In this document: positions 43,954 through 51,450 of the stretch, piece by piece
Position numbering within the stretch: the stretch's first letter is position 1
Layout of the letters: the number at the start of each line of letters is the position of its first letter
NCBI RefSeq assembly: GCF_001719045.1
Contig: NZ_CP015423.1
Span: 4,339,501 to 4,403,500, forward strand
Direction of reading: 5' to 3'
DNA length: 64,000 bases
From: Paenibacillus polymyxa
Lineage (GTDB): Bacteria; Bacillota; Bacilli; Paenibacillales; Paenibacillaceae
The notes under the pieces: generated by a model
The model's database searches: none
What the model was told of the DNA's origin: nothing
The model's input: only the letters and a program-made list of their open reading frames with translations
Position numbers and translations under genes: made by a program

Positions 43954-45822
43954 ATGAAAGTCATTTTATCAACGTTAAATGCAAAATATATTCATACCTC
44001 GCTGGCCATTCGATGCCTCAAAGCCTACAGTGAAAAGGACTTTGATATCGAGTTGGCGGAGTACACGATTAAGGACCCGGTGATGAACATCGTATCCGAT
44101 TTGTTTCAACGCGGGGCAGATGTCATCGGCTTTTCTTGTTATATTTGGAACATTGAAGAGACGATCAAAGTCATTGATGTGTTGAAAAAGATTATGCCCG
44201 AGGTCAAAATTGTTCTGGGTGGTCCAGAGGTATCCTACGATACGGATCACTGGATGAAGCGCTTGGCGAATGTGGATTTTATCGTGGTTGGAGAAGGAGA
44301 GGAAACCTTCCATCAACTGCTGCAGGAGCTGGAAGGGGATGGCAAGTTCCATTTTGTGTATGGACTGGCTTACCGTAAGGGAGAAGAGGTTATTCAGATG
44401 CCCGGTCGCCCGAAAGCGGACTTGAACGAGCTACCGTCGCCCTATCGTTTTGCAGAGGATATACCGGAACTTGGGAAACGGGTTGTTTATTTTGAAACGA
44501 GCCGAGGCTGTCCGTTCAGTTGCCAGTTTTGTCTGTCGAGCATCGAAGTTGGGGTGCGCTATTACGATATCGAGCGTACAAAGTCGGATATTCTGTATCT
44601 GATCGACAATGGAGCCAACCTAATTAAGTTCGTGGATCGGACGTTTAACATTAAACGCGATTATGCGCTGGAAATGTTCAAATTTTTGATTGAAAATCAC
44701 CGTGGTTGTGTCTTCCAGTTTGAGATTACGGCAGATATTATGCGTCCCGAGGTGTTGGATTATTTGGCGGAAAACGCGCCGCCGGGCGTGTTTCGTTTTG
44801 AAATCGGCGTCCAATCAACGAATGATCCTACCAATGAGTTGGTTAAGCGTCGCCAGAACTTTACCAAACTTTCCCGTACTGTTACCAAGGTCAAACAAAG
44901 CGGTAAAATCGACCAGCATTTGGATTTGATCGCCGGATTGCCTTTGGAGGACTACAACACATTCCGTAAAACGTTTAATGACGTTTTTGCGCTCGGCCCG
45001 GAAGAGCTTCAACTTGGCTTCCTCAAAATGCTGCGTGGCACCGGACTGCGTATCGACGCAGACAAGTATAACTATACGTATATGGATGTTGCGCCGTATG
45101 AAATGTTGAGCAATGACGTCCTTTCCTTTGCCGATATCGTCCGGCTCAAGCGCTTGGAAGATGTATTGGAAAAATACTGGAACTCTCATCGTATGGATCA
45201 TACAGTTAACTATCTGATCGAGCGCGAATTCTCGTCCGCCTTTGATTTCTTTCAGGAATTCGGAGACTACTGGGAAGGACAGGGCTGGCAAAAAATCGGA
45301 CATCAGCTCGAAGACTTGTTCACGCGTCTCCAGTCCTTTCTAGAATCGCGTGGAACAAAGCGAATGGATATGGTGCTTGGACTGATGAAGCTTGATTATT
45401 TCCTTAACCATAAATATAAGCCGCGTAAAATTTGGTGGGAGCATACCTTGGAGAAGAATGATTGGTCCAGCTATATGAAAATGGTTCTCCAGCATCCGGA
45501 TGCGCTGTTGTCACCTGTGGTTACAGATTTTGTGGCAGATGCGAGCAAGGAGAGTACAGGTGGGACGGATGTAGGCAGTCAACAGCCGCAGCCATACCGC
45601 GAGATTATTCCAGCCTTTGCTTCGTTGAAGCTGAGTGAAAAGGAACTGCAAAAGCACGCTGTGCTGGATGTACTGCCGTTCAGTTTGGATCATATTCTAA
45701 GCGGAGGAAGCCCATTGACAGCCGAAGGCCGCACCCTGCTGCTTGTAGTCTATCAGCAAAATGGACAGCAAAAACCGCTCTACTACACCATGCCGATCGG
45801 CAAAAATATCGCCGCCATTTAA
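43954..45822 (+). CDS. B12-binding domain radical SAM protein (DUF4080 type)
   Basis: A 622-residue protein with an N-terminal cobalamin-binding Rossmann-like domain (about 1-130; GADVIGFSCYIWNIEET, IVLGGPEVSYD, VVGEGEETF). A radical SAM core has the 4Fe-4S ligands C186, C190 and C193 (CPFSCQFC). The C-terminal half after about 410 matches DUF4080 in character. Such proteins perform radical methylations or rearrangements; the reaction is unknown. It follows recQ by 57 bp with GAAGG before the ATG. Dependence on cobalamin may link it to the B12 region upstream. Confidence 0.87.
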   Translation: MKVILSTLNAKYIHTSLAIRCLKAYSEKDFDIELAEYTIKDPVMNIVSDLFQRGADVIGFSCYIWNIEETIKVIDVLKKIMPEVKIVLGGPEVSYDTDHWMKRLANVDFIVVGEGEETFHQLLQELEGDGKFHFVYGLAYRKGEEVIQMPGRPKADLNELPSPYRFAEDIPELGKRVVYFETSRGCPFSCQFCLSSIEVGVRYYDIERTKSDILYLIDNGANLIKFVDRTFNIKRDYALEMFKFLIENHRGCVFQFEITADIMRPEVLDYLAENAPPGVFRFEIGVQSTNDPTNELVKRRQNFTKLSRTVTKVKQSGKIDQHLDLIAGLPLEDYNTFRKTFNDVFALGPEELQLGFLKMLRGTGLRIDADKYNYTYMDVAPYEMLSNDVLSFADIVRLKRLEDVLEKYWNSHRMDHTVNYLIEREFSSAFDFFQEFGDYWEGQGWQKIGHQLEDLFTRLQSFLESRGTKRMDMVLGLMKLDYFLNHKYKPRKIWWEHTLEKNDWSSYMKMVLQHPDALLSPVVTDFVADASKESTGGTDVGSQQPQPYREIIPAFASLKLSEKELQKHAVLDVLPFSLDHILSGGSPLTAEGRTLLLVVYQQNGQQKPLYYTMPIGKNIAAI

Positions 45823-45837
45823 ATAAAAACGCCAGAG

Positions 45838-45892
45838 GGCATCGACTTTGATATACCAAGAGTCGGTGTCTTTTTTTGTTTTATAAATAAAC
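45838..45892 (+). terminator. Terminator of the recQ-radical SAM operon
   Basis: GGCATCGACT pairs with AGTCGGTGTC (two G-U pairs), followed by T7GTTTT. Confidence 0.75.
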
Positions 45893-45909
45893 AGGCGCTC
45901 ATTCCAAAT

Positions 45910-45963
45910 TTTACATTCGCTTAATCTATTGCTTTACGATGCTTTACAAAACAAATATATGAT
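45910..45963 (+). promoter_or_regulatory. Pho box and -10 element of the alkaline phosphatase gene
   Basis: Four TTWAYN-type hexamers, TTTACA (45910), TTAATC (45921), TTTACG (45933), TTTACA (45943), repeat at 10-12-bp steps on one face of the helix, as in Bacillus PhoP sites (TTAACA repeats). TATGAT at 45958-45963 is a fitting -10. An inverted repeat ATATATGAT-N6-ATCATATAT (45955-45978) overlaps it. Confidence 0.72.
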
Positions 45964-46007
45964 TACTTTATCATATATGAATATCAAATTTATTGGAGTG
46001 TGACCTT

Positions 46008-47321
46008 GTGAAAAAGCGTTCGATGAAAAAGAGTATCCTTGCTTTAGGTGCCATTACCGTTTTGAGTGCGCCATTGTTATCTGCTAATATCCCTAACGCT
46101 TTTGCAGCCTCATCTAATACCAAGTCTACTACCGCACAGGTATCCAAAGGACTGAAAACTTCGTCAGCGAAAGTCGATGCTCCTAAGAATGTCATTCTTT
46201 TTATCGGCGATGGTATGGGAGAAGCAAGTCGCAACGCGATTCGCTTGGCGACGGTAGGGAAATCGGGATTACTTGAAATGGATAACATGCCTGTAACCGG
46301 CCTGGTTAGTACAAGTTCAGGGGATAACCTGGTTACGGATTCTGCCGCGGCTGCAACTGCCATTGCAACAGGTGTGAAAACGTATAACGGCGCAATCGGA
46401 ATGGATTTGAATAAAAAACCAGTGACAACGATTATGGAGCTGGCCAAAAAAGCAGGCATGTCTACAGGTGTCGTGACGACAAGCCAAGTGACAGACGCAA
46501 CCGGGGCCGCCTTTGGTGCGCATGTCGAAAAACGCTCCGCTCAAAGCGAGATTGCCAAGCAGTATCTGGAGAAAAGCAAGCTGGATGTTATTCTGGGCGG
46601 TGGTGAGGATTTCTGGTACCCTGCCGGAACAGTAGGCAAACATCCAGATGCTCCGGCAGAAGATCCTGAGGAAGCTAGTAAGGGAACTCAAGGGAATTTG
46701 GTAGAACAAGCGAAGAAGCTGGGTTATAGCTATGTGACGGATCAGGCAGGAATGAAAGCAGCCAAAGGTTCTAAGTTGCTAGGACTGTTCGCCAATGAAG
46801 AGATGTTTCAAGCTCACAACAAGCTGGGTAACTCTTACAACCCAACGGTTTCTCTACCGGATATGACGGCTAAAGCGATTGATGTTCTTTCCAAAAACCA
46901 AAAAGGTTTTTTCCTGATGGTAGAAGAAGAAGGAACGGATGAGATGGCGCATGACAATGAAGGGGAGTTAACGATTAAGGCTGGGCAACAACTTGATAAG
47001 GCCGTTAAAGTAGCTAAAGAGTATGCCAAAGCGCATCCAGATACATTAGTGTTGGTGACGGCAGATCATGAAACGGGCGGTTTGGCGATTGAAGGCGAAG
47101 ATGCGGAGGATGAATCCGGTGAAGGCATTTCCAAAGAGGATGGTCCTTTTACTGTAAAAGGCTCCGATGAGAAGTTTTATATCGACTGGACCACGGGTGG
47201 ACATACATCTGTTGATGTGGCATTAACCGCGATGGGACCTGGGTCTTCTCAGTTTAGCGGGAATTATCCGAATACTGCCATTCATGACAAGTTAGTAAAG
47301 TTGCTTCAATTAAAGAAGTAA
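46008..47321 (+). CDS. phoA: Secreted alkaline phosphatase
   Basis: Releases phosphate from organic monoesters outside the cell. 437 residues with a Sec signal peptide (MKKRSMKKSILALGAITVLS, then NAFA-A cleavage near residue 31). The core has LFIGDGMGEASRN (metal Asp), LVTDSAAAATAIATG (nucleophile Ser in DSAAAATA), GTDEMAHDNE, VTADHETGG and TTGGHTS (metal ligands). An acidic insert EDAEDESGEG lies before the last motif. GTG 46008 is preceded by GGAG at 9 nt; the TTG at 45993 is upstream of that site. A Pho box lies ahead, so induction by phosphate starvation is expected. Confidence 0.93.
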   Translation: MKKRSMKKSILALGAITVLSAPLLSANIPNAFAASSNTKSTTAQVSKGLKTSSAKVDAPKNVILFIGDGMGEASRNAIRLATVGKSGLLEMDNMPVTGLVSTSSGDNLVTDSAAAATAIATGVKTYNGAIGMDLNKKPVTTIMELAKKAGMSTGVVTTSQVTDATGAAFGAHVEKRSAQSEIAKQYLEKSKLDVILGGGEDFWYPAGTVGKHPDAPAEDPEEASKGTQGNLVEQAKKLGYSYVTDQAGMKAAKGSKLLGLFANEEMFQAHNKLGNSYNPTVSLPDMTAKAIDVLSKNQKGFFLMVEEEGTDEMAHDNEGELTIKAGQQLDKAVKVAKEYAKAHPDTLVLVTADHETGGLAIEGEDAEDESGEGISKEDGPFTVKGSDEKFYIDWTTGGHTSVDVALTAMGPGSSQFSGNYPNTAIHDKLVKLLQLKK

Positions 47322-47398
47322 CATGGTGTGAAAGGAAAGCCGCCCCTTAAAAAGATTTGCCATATTGGCAATATGGATTTTCCTGTGATAAACTAAAG

Positions 47399-47545
47399 CT
47401 AATAAGTATATACTGAAAAAGAGTAAGGATGCTGCCAACATCCTCACTCTTTTACAACAGCCGCTTATAAGGGCGGTGGCTGTAGGGTTGGATTAGTAAA
47501 ATAGACCGCTAACCTTTTCCAGAGGGCGGTCTATTTCTTTTTGTT
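47399..47545 (+). ncRNA. Probable antisense antitoxin RNA of a type I toxin locus
   Basis: Inferred RNA running opposite the toxin gene. A promoter-like TTGGCA (47365-47370) and extended TG-T-GATAAA (47384-47392) with 16-bp spacing precede it. It contains a hairpin AAAAGAGTAAGGATG/CATCCTCACTCTTTT (47416-47453), a second hairpin CAGCC-GC/GC-GGCTG (47458-47483) and ends in a perfect 10-bp stem AATAGACCGC/GCGGTCTATT (47500-47535) with a T-rich tail. The last stem overlaps the end of the toxin coding sequence. The first hairpin may also act as the phoA terminator. Confidence 0.6.
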
Positions 47546-47614
47546 GAAGGAAAGAATCAAGATCACCAATGTCGCAAATTGAATCATCAACATCAATGTA
47601 TCTTTAACCTCCAC
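47531..47614 (-). CDS. Holin-like type I toxin peptide
   Basis: A 27-residue hydrophobic peptide, MEVKDTLMLM then IQFATLVILILSFNKKK, with one membrane span and a Lys-rich tail, as in TxpA/BsrG/holin-like toxins of Bacillota. GTG 47614 lies 8 nt after AGGAGG; an ATG at 47620 is only 2 nt from it. The ribosome binding site is buried in CTCCT-GCAA-AGGAG (47624-47637), a GNRA-type hairpin. GGGCGGTC in the leader (complement of 47645-47652) is complementary to GACCGCCC just past the stop codon (47524-47531), allowing 5'-3' closure. Such peptides depolarise the host membrane when unchecked. Confidence 0.78.
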   Translation of the reverse strand: MEVKDTLMLMIQFATLVILILSFNKKK

Positions 47615-47793
47615 AGGCATCACCTCCTTTGCAGGAGACTAGCCGACCGCCCATCTAAGCCATTCTGTTGTTAGTTTATAGTATATCATATGGATAGTAT
47701 TGCTAAAAAGGACGAAAATGAAAACGCCTGTTTCTAGGTGTTTTTTGTTTTTTAAAAGATATATTTTTAAAGTTGAAAATTATTATGTAGTTC

Positions 47794-48083
47794 TTAACCA
47801 GTATAGGTGTTACGTAACTCATCTAAAAATTGCATAGCATCTTTAAATCCCTGTAAATATATTTGGTTCTCCAGAATAGATTGCAGAGAGATTTGGGCAT
47901 CTTCATATAAAAACAGGGTATGTTCGAGATGCTTGGGAACGGATTCACAGATTTTTTGAAATACTGGTTGCATTCCGTGGAAAATTGGTTGTATTCTGGT
48001 ATGGTTTTAGAAAGATTACTATACAATGTTTCTAATCGGTTTCTGATTATGGGTTCAATTAATATTTCTAAAGAATTAGACAT
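47794..48083 (-). pseudogene. Small hypothetical gene broken by a one-base frameshift
   Basis: Starts MSNSLEILIEPIIRNRLETL with GGAGG 10 nt upstream, a proper start. The frame runs to about residue 44 (CNQYFKK), and then the coding signal moves to another frame: KICESVPKHLEHTLFLYEDA, then QISLQSILENQIYLQGFKDA, then MQFLDELRNTYTG and a stop at 47794-47796. One extra A in the A6 run (T6 at 47952-47957) would restore a 96-residue protein. In the shifted frame the first part ends as a 104-codon frame with unlikely sequence. No family recognised. It may be a true mutation or a homopolymer sequencing error. Confidence 0.72.
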
Positions 48084-48179
48084 GATTTGCAAACCTCCAG
48101 AGTGAAAATGTTTTGATGTGGAATGACAAAATATCATGTAAATATTGTATCATTACATAGCGATTTGGTATACCGAAAG

Positions 48180-48210
48180 GTGACATCATAGTGACATCAT
48201 AGTGACATCA
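48180..48210. repeat. 11-bp tandem repeat, 2.8 copies
   Basis: GTGACATCATA at 48180, 48191 and (partial) 48202, about 100 bp upstream of the frameshifted gene start. May be simple slippage or part of its promoter region. Confidence 0.8.
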
Positions 48211-48256
48211 AATCAATAGGAAATTCCAAGAAAAATCGAATATTTTGTGAATATCC

Positions 48257-48595
48257 TTGATTGGACTTAAAATTATAAGTGAAAAAGGGGAATTATATCT
48301 TTTGCAGTCGGTCATTAAGGATATAGAAAAAGATAAAATGATGAGTTTACACAATTGTTTCCTTCTATTTCTATAAAATGATCTTGGATGTTGATGGTTT
48401 ATTCGTGGATGAAGAATACCCAAAACGAGGGATCTCCCAACTATTATTGACTGTAGCTCAGCAACAAGGCACACTGACAGGATTCAAGGGAATTGGGTAT
48501 CGATAGGAAAGAATAATGTTTCAGCACAAAGAGAGTATGAAGGAAATCAAAATATCAATGATGGGGGATTTTACCATTATGAGCTGATCCTATAG
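48257..48595 (+). pseudogene. Decayed coding fragments, one GNAT-like
   Basis: Three short plus-strand stretches with protein-like composition but broken frames. 48257-48376: LIGLKIISEKGELYLLQSVI and on. 48378-48506: MILDVDGLFVDEEYPKRGIS, then QLLLTVAQQ, which resembles acetyl-CoA motif A of GNATs. About 48482-48595: NWVSIGKNNVSAQREYEGNQ, then NINDGGFYHYELIL. None has a ribosome binding site. They look like remains of at least two genes. Confidence 0.5.
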
Positions 48596-48655
48596 CTCTG
48601 TCCTGTCATGTGAGGAAATAAATTCTATATAGGCTGAACTAAAAAAATGTACATG

Positions 48656-48826
48656 GAAAACGGAGTAGACGGAATGGTGCTGTACAAGCGAAGCGATCGC
48701 TTTAAAAGCTTTCCGTAGGAAAGCTCACTTCGGAAGCATCACCTCCCCGGATTTCTACCGATGAAGACTTTATTTCAGAAATCCGGGGGCGGTGGCGATG
48801 AGAAGCACCATCTCCATCTGCGTAGC
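48656..48826. repeat. Highly folded three-arm element of about 170 bp
   Basis: Outer GGTGCT (48676) pairs with AGCACC (48804), extended imperfectly outward. Arm 1 is CGAAG/CTTCG (48689, 48728) with AGCTTTCC/GGAAAGCT inside (48707, 48718). Arm 2 is CATCACC against GGTGGCGATG, topped by a perfect 12-bp CCCCGGATTTCT/AGAAATCCGGGG (48745, 48777). It has no coding frame and its GC is above the surroundings. It could be a dispersed repeat (REP/MITE-like) or a structured RNA. Confidence 0.6.
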
Positions 48827-48913
48827 GGCACGACAGGTAACTTTTAAATTCGCTTATATAATTATCCAAGCAATAAAAACACGCAATTACATAAAATCGA
48901 TTATAATGAGGTA

Positions 48914-49037
48914 AGAAATAAATAAGGAGCCGTGCTCTGACACGGCCCCAGCATACAACAACTGCATAAAGAGCAGTCGGCCATCAGGTGGTCGAGAGTA
49001 GACCGTTTACTTTAGTGAGTGCGGTCTATTTCTTTTT
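48914..49037 (+). ncRNA. Second antitoxin-like RNA, without intact toxin
   Basis: Begins after a strong -10 TATAAT (48902-48907). Layout parallels the RNA at 47399: hairpin GGAGCCGTG/CACGGCCCC, then ACAACA, then hairpin ACTGC/GCAGT (where the first locus has CCGC/GCGG), then TAGACCG/CGGTCTA with a TTCTTTTT tail. The same order with different bases in paired positions suggests a conserved fold. The toxin frame it would cover is only a remnant. Confidence 0.5.
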
Positions 49038-49073
49038 CATGTAGGTAATGAACATGCCGAATATACTTAACCT
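49026..49073 (-). pseudogene. Toxin remnant downstream of dedA
   Basis: Directly after the dedA stop, in the same frame, the minus strand encodes RLSIFGMFITYMKKK and TAG. The AAAAAGAAATAG end, Lys tail and following terminator stem match the intact toxin at 47531. Codons for an N-terminus and a start are absent. Confidence 0.5.
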
Positions 49074-49679
49074 TTACTCCTCCGTTGTTTTCTTCCCCCA
49101 TACAAATTTCATTATACGAAATATAATTGTCAGCATGATGAGAAGCAATACCATCTGCAAGCCATAACGATGGATTAGTTCTCCTACTGCTTGTACATGA
49201 TCGCCAAAGGTACGTCCGAGCAGAAAGAAGATCAGCGTCCAGATCAAACCTGTTGAATAAGAGAAGAGGGCATAGCGTTTGAAACTCATTTTATTGATTC
49301 CGACAATATAAGGGATAATGTGACGGACGATCGGCAGCAAATAACTGATGCAAATAGTGAAATTTCCATACTTATGTATCAATTTTTCCGAAAACGTAAT
49401 GTACCTGTCCATTTTTTTCTTCCGACGCAAACGTTCTAGAATCGGTGTGCCCACGGTTCTCCCCAATACATAACCTAAGGACAAGCCTGATACAACCCCA
49501 AGATATACAATTAAAAAAGCGGGTAACGGGTGAAGTATGCCCATGCCTGTTACAGCCCCGCCAGTCATCACGATGACTTCATCCGGGATGGGTAGACCCA
49601 CAATCCCCAGCCATAGAGAAAAGAATAATGCGGCATAGCCGTATTGTTCAATGATGGAAATTAAATATTCCACGTCCAT
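49074..49679 (-). CDS. DedA family membrane protein
   Basis: A 201-residue DedA/SNARE-associated protein with about five helices; family members include lipid-carrier and phospholipid flippases. The family marks are FFSLWLGIVGLPIPDEVIVM with GG (about 19-40), GLSLGYVLGRTVG (about 64), YGNFTICISYLLPIVRHIIP with the Arg of the R-x3-P-x-x-AG-like motif (about 110-129) and YALFSYSTGLIWTLIFFLLG (about 137-156). AAGGAG lies 8 nt before the ATG. It follows the methyltransferase gene by 15 bp, so they are cotranscribed; both may act on membrane lipids. Confidence 0.9.
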   Translation of the reverse strand: MDVEYLISIIEQYGYAALFFSLWLGIVGLPIPDEVIVMTGGAVTGMGILHPLPAFLIVYLGVVSGLSLGYVLGRTVGTPILERLRRKKKMDRYITFSEKLIHKYGNFTICISYLLPIVRHIIPYIVGINKMSFKRYALFSYSTGLIWTLIFFLLGRTFGDHVQAVGELIHRYGLQMVLLLIMLTIIFRIMKFVWGKKTTEE

Positions 49680-49694
49680 ACCCGTACTCCTTTC

Positions 49695-50270
49695 TTAGGT
49701 TTTCTTTCGACATACATACACGAATGCGGGTGGAACATTCATTGGCACAAACTTGATTTCTTCAATATCAAACCATTCACCTAACTGTTGTTTCATCTGT
49801 TTAGAGTATTGAAAGGCCACAAACATTCCTCCATCCCTGAGCGATAGATGAATTTGTTCTACAATTTGATTCCGCATCGCTTGTGGAAAATTGAAAAATG
49901 GCAGCCCGCTGATTATGCAGTCAAGCTGTTCTATTTGGGCATTTTTCATAGCAAGCTGAAGCTCACGCGAGTCGGAATAGCACAGATAATTCGGGAATCT
50001 TCTTTTTAAACTCTGCTGCATGGTTTGGTCTTTCTCAAAGAGTAAAACCTTGGGTTGAAATTCAGCAGCAGACGGGATGTATTGGGTAATTGCCCCTGTT
50101 CCAGCACCAAGCTCGGCAACAGCATGAACTTCACTCCATGGAATGGATTCTATCATATTTTTAGCTAAAAATCTGGAACTTGGTGTTACACTACCCACGT
50201 ATGCAGGCGAGTACAAAAATTTGACTAGGAACATAAGTCTCTCGTGAACCAAATGGCTAATACGGATCAT
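49695..50270 (-). CDS. Class I SAM-dependent methyltransferase (phospholipid N-methyltransferase-like)
   Basis: A 191-residue methyltransferase. Motif I is VAELGAGTGAITQYIP (about 51-66), preceded by VGSVTPSSRFLAKNMIESIP, the sequence typical of PmtA/rRNA-dimethyltransferase-like proteins. DCIISGLPFFNFP (about 117) replaces the usual NPPY-type motif IV. Substrate could be phosphatidylethanolamine or another lipid, which fits the cotranscribed dedA, but this is inference. The ribosome binding site is AGGGAAA. First gene of the pair. Confidence 0.82.
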   Translation of the reverse strand: MIRISHLVHERLMFLVKFLYSPAYVGSVTPSSRFLAKNMIESIPWSEVHAVAELGAGTGAITQYIPSAAEFQPKVLLFEKDQTMQQSLKRRFPNYLCYSDSRELQLAMKNAQIEQLDCIISGLPFFNFPQAMRNQIVEQIHLSLRDGGMFVAFQYSKQMKQQLGEWFDIEEIKFVPMNVPPAFVYVCRKKT

Positions 50271-50368
50271 ACATCATTTCCCTACTTTCAATTTTTAAAA
50301 TACGTTCATTTATTCTTTGCTAAGAGTAACAAATTATCCCTTTACTTACTCCTGTCTCAAGTAGGGTT

Positions 50369-50399
50369 GATCCCCCCGTCTTGCGGAGGGGATTTTCCT
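50369..50399 (+). terminator. Terminator-like hairpin in the 50.3-50.5 kb spacer
   Basis: GATCCCC/GGGGATT around GTCTTGC, then TTTT. No gene ends upstream on this strand, so it may be an attenuator for the gene at 50558. Confidence 0.45.
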
Positions 50400-50557
50400 T
50401 GACTATGGTCTAGGAAATAATAAAAGGGTTACGGTATTAATGAGTTTGTATTTATTCAGTTATCATTCAGCATACCCTCAGGTTGCATTCAGATTTGCTA
50501 CCGATGAAAGGTAGGTGGGCAGCTAAAAACATTATGTACATTGAGAGGGGATCTACT

Positions 50558-50959
50558 TTGTCACTATCCATTAACAGGCATCTCATCACGACTTCCTATG
50601 ATCAATCGAATACGGTGAAGTCAAATGAGAATGGACTAAATACCGCGGGTCATACCACACATAAGAAATCTAACGATTCACTCGAATTGAGCAAGGAATT
50701 CATGGAATACACGGGAGGAATGCAGATTCCATTCGCATGGAAAATTCAAGAGGCTTCCAATCAAGAGGATAACAGCACTACATCTGAAAAAGAGCTTACA
50801 GTAGATGAAAAAAGATCCTTGCTGAGTGATTTGCAGAGCGTTCTGAGTTCCAGTCTTATATCCGGGTCAACAGCTTCGGACAAAGATCAGGAAACAGATC
50901 TGCTTTCTGCGTTAAAAGACGCGTGGGGAAATACAGATGAATCGAATGCCACAGCTTAG
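50558..50959 (+). CDS. Hypothetical hydrophilic protein, 133 residues
   Basis: Not recognised. Ser-, Asn-, Thr- and Glu-rich with no signal peptide or membrane span; a central segment SLELSKEFMEYTGGMQIPFA and an acidic helix VDEKRSLLSDLQSVLSSSLI stand out. TTG 50558 lies 7 nt after GAGAGGGG and gives MSLSINRHL; the longest frame starts at 50483 without a ribosome binding site. It is 54 bp ahead of a FlxA-like gene with which it is probably cotranscribed, so it may be a surface, flagellum or colony-related factor. Uncertain. Confidence 0.65.
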   Translation: MSLSINRHLITTSYDQSNTVKSNENGLNTAGHTTHKKSNDSLELSKEFMEYTGGMQIPFAWKIQEASNQEDNSTTSEKELTVDEKRSLLSDLQSVLSSSLISGSTASDKDQETDLLSALKDAWGNTDESNATA

Positions 50960-51013
50960 AACTGGTTAGCCCACACGTGTAAAACTCATACTTTTATAAA
51001 GGGGAAATCTCGT

Positions 51014-51367
51014 ATGAACATTTCATCCACATCCAGCAGTTCAATATCTATTGCAAGCACTTCATCTTCATCCAGTACCAACGATACAGTTAGTCTGGAA
51101 AAGCAAAAAGCTCAACTTGAAGCGGAGTACAACAAGGTACAGCAAAGTAAGGATAATAAAGATACAAAAGAAACAAAAATGAAGCAGCTTCAGCAACAAA
51201 TTAAACAGATTGAAGCTCAAATTGCACAGCAAAGTTCGCAATCCAGCAGTACGTCAACTCCAAAAATGGAAAAGCCTGCTCCAAGTAACACAGAAACAAC
51301 TCGTATCAACAGCGCTAACAGCAGCGATATTACGGGAGTTGGGAAATCACTGGATATTTCAATTTAA
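51014..51367 (+). CDS. FlxA-like coiled-coil protein
   Basis: A 117-residue protein with a Ser-rich N-terminus (residues 4-25) and a coiled coil VSLEKQKAQLEAEYNKVQQS, later MKQLQQQIKQIEAQIAQQSS (about 27-78), the layout of the FlxA family (function unknown, named for an E. coli gene under flagellar control). A low-complexity tail follows. AAGGGG is 9 nt before the ATG. Gene of an apparent two-gene operon ended by a terminator at 51411. Confidence 0.7.
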   Translation: MNISSTSSSSISIASTSSSSSTNDTVSLEKQKAQLEAEYNKVQQSKDNKDTKETKMKQLQQQIKQIEAQIAQQSSQSSSTSTPKMEKPAPSNTETTRINSANSSDITGVGKSLDISI

Positions 51368-51410
51368 TCATCCCCTCTCTTCTCCTGTATGACAGACGAT
51401 GTATAAACGA

Positions 51411-51450
51411 TAGCAGGTTCTCCGTTTCATAGGGGCCTGCTTTTTTCGTT
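51411..51450 (+). terminator. Terminator after the FlxA-like gene
   Basis: AGCAGG/CCTGCT stem followed by T6. Confidence 0.75.

Noticed and set aside
47823..48137. 104-codon frame taken as an intact gene
   Set aside because: After about codon 62 (44 of the true start) the coding signal moves to another frame, so it was recorded as a frameshifted gene instead.
48208..48474. 88-codon minus-strand frame
   Set aside because: No ribosome binding site, and the plus strand of the same stretch has more protein-like fragments.
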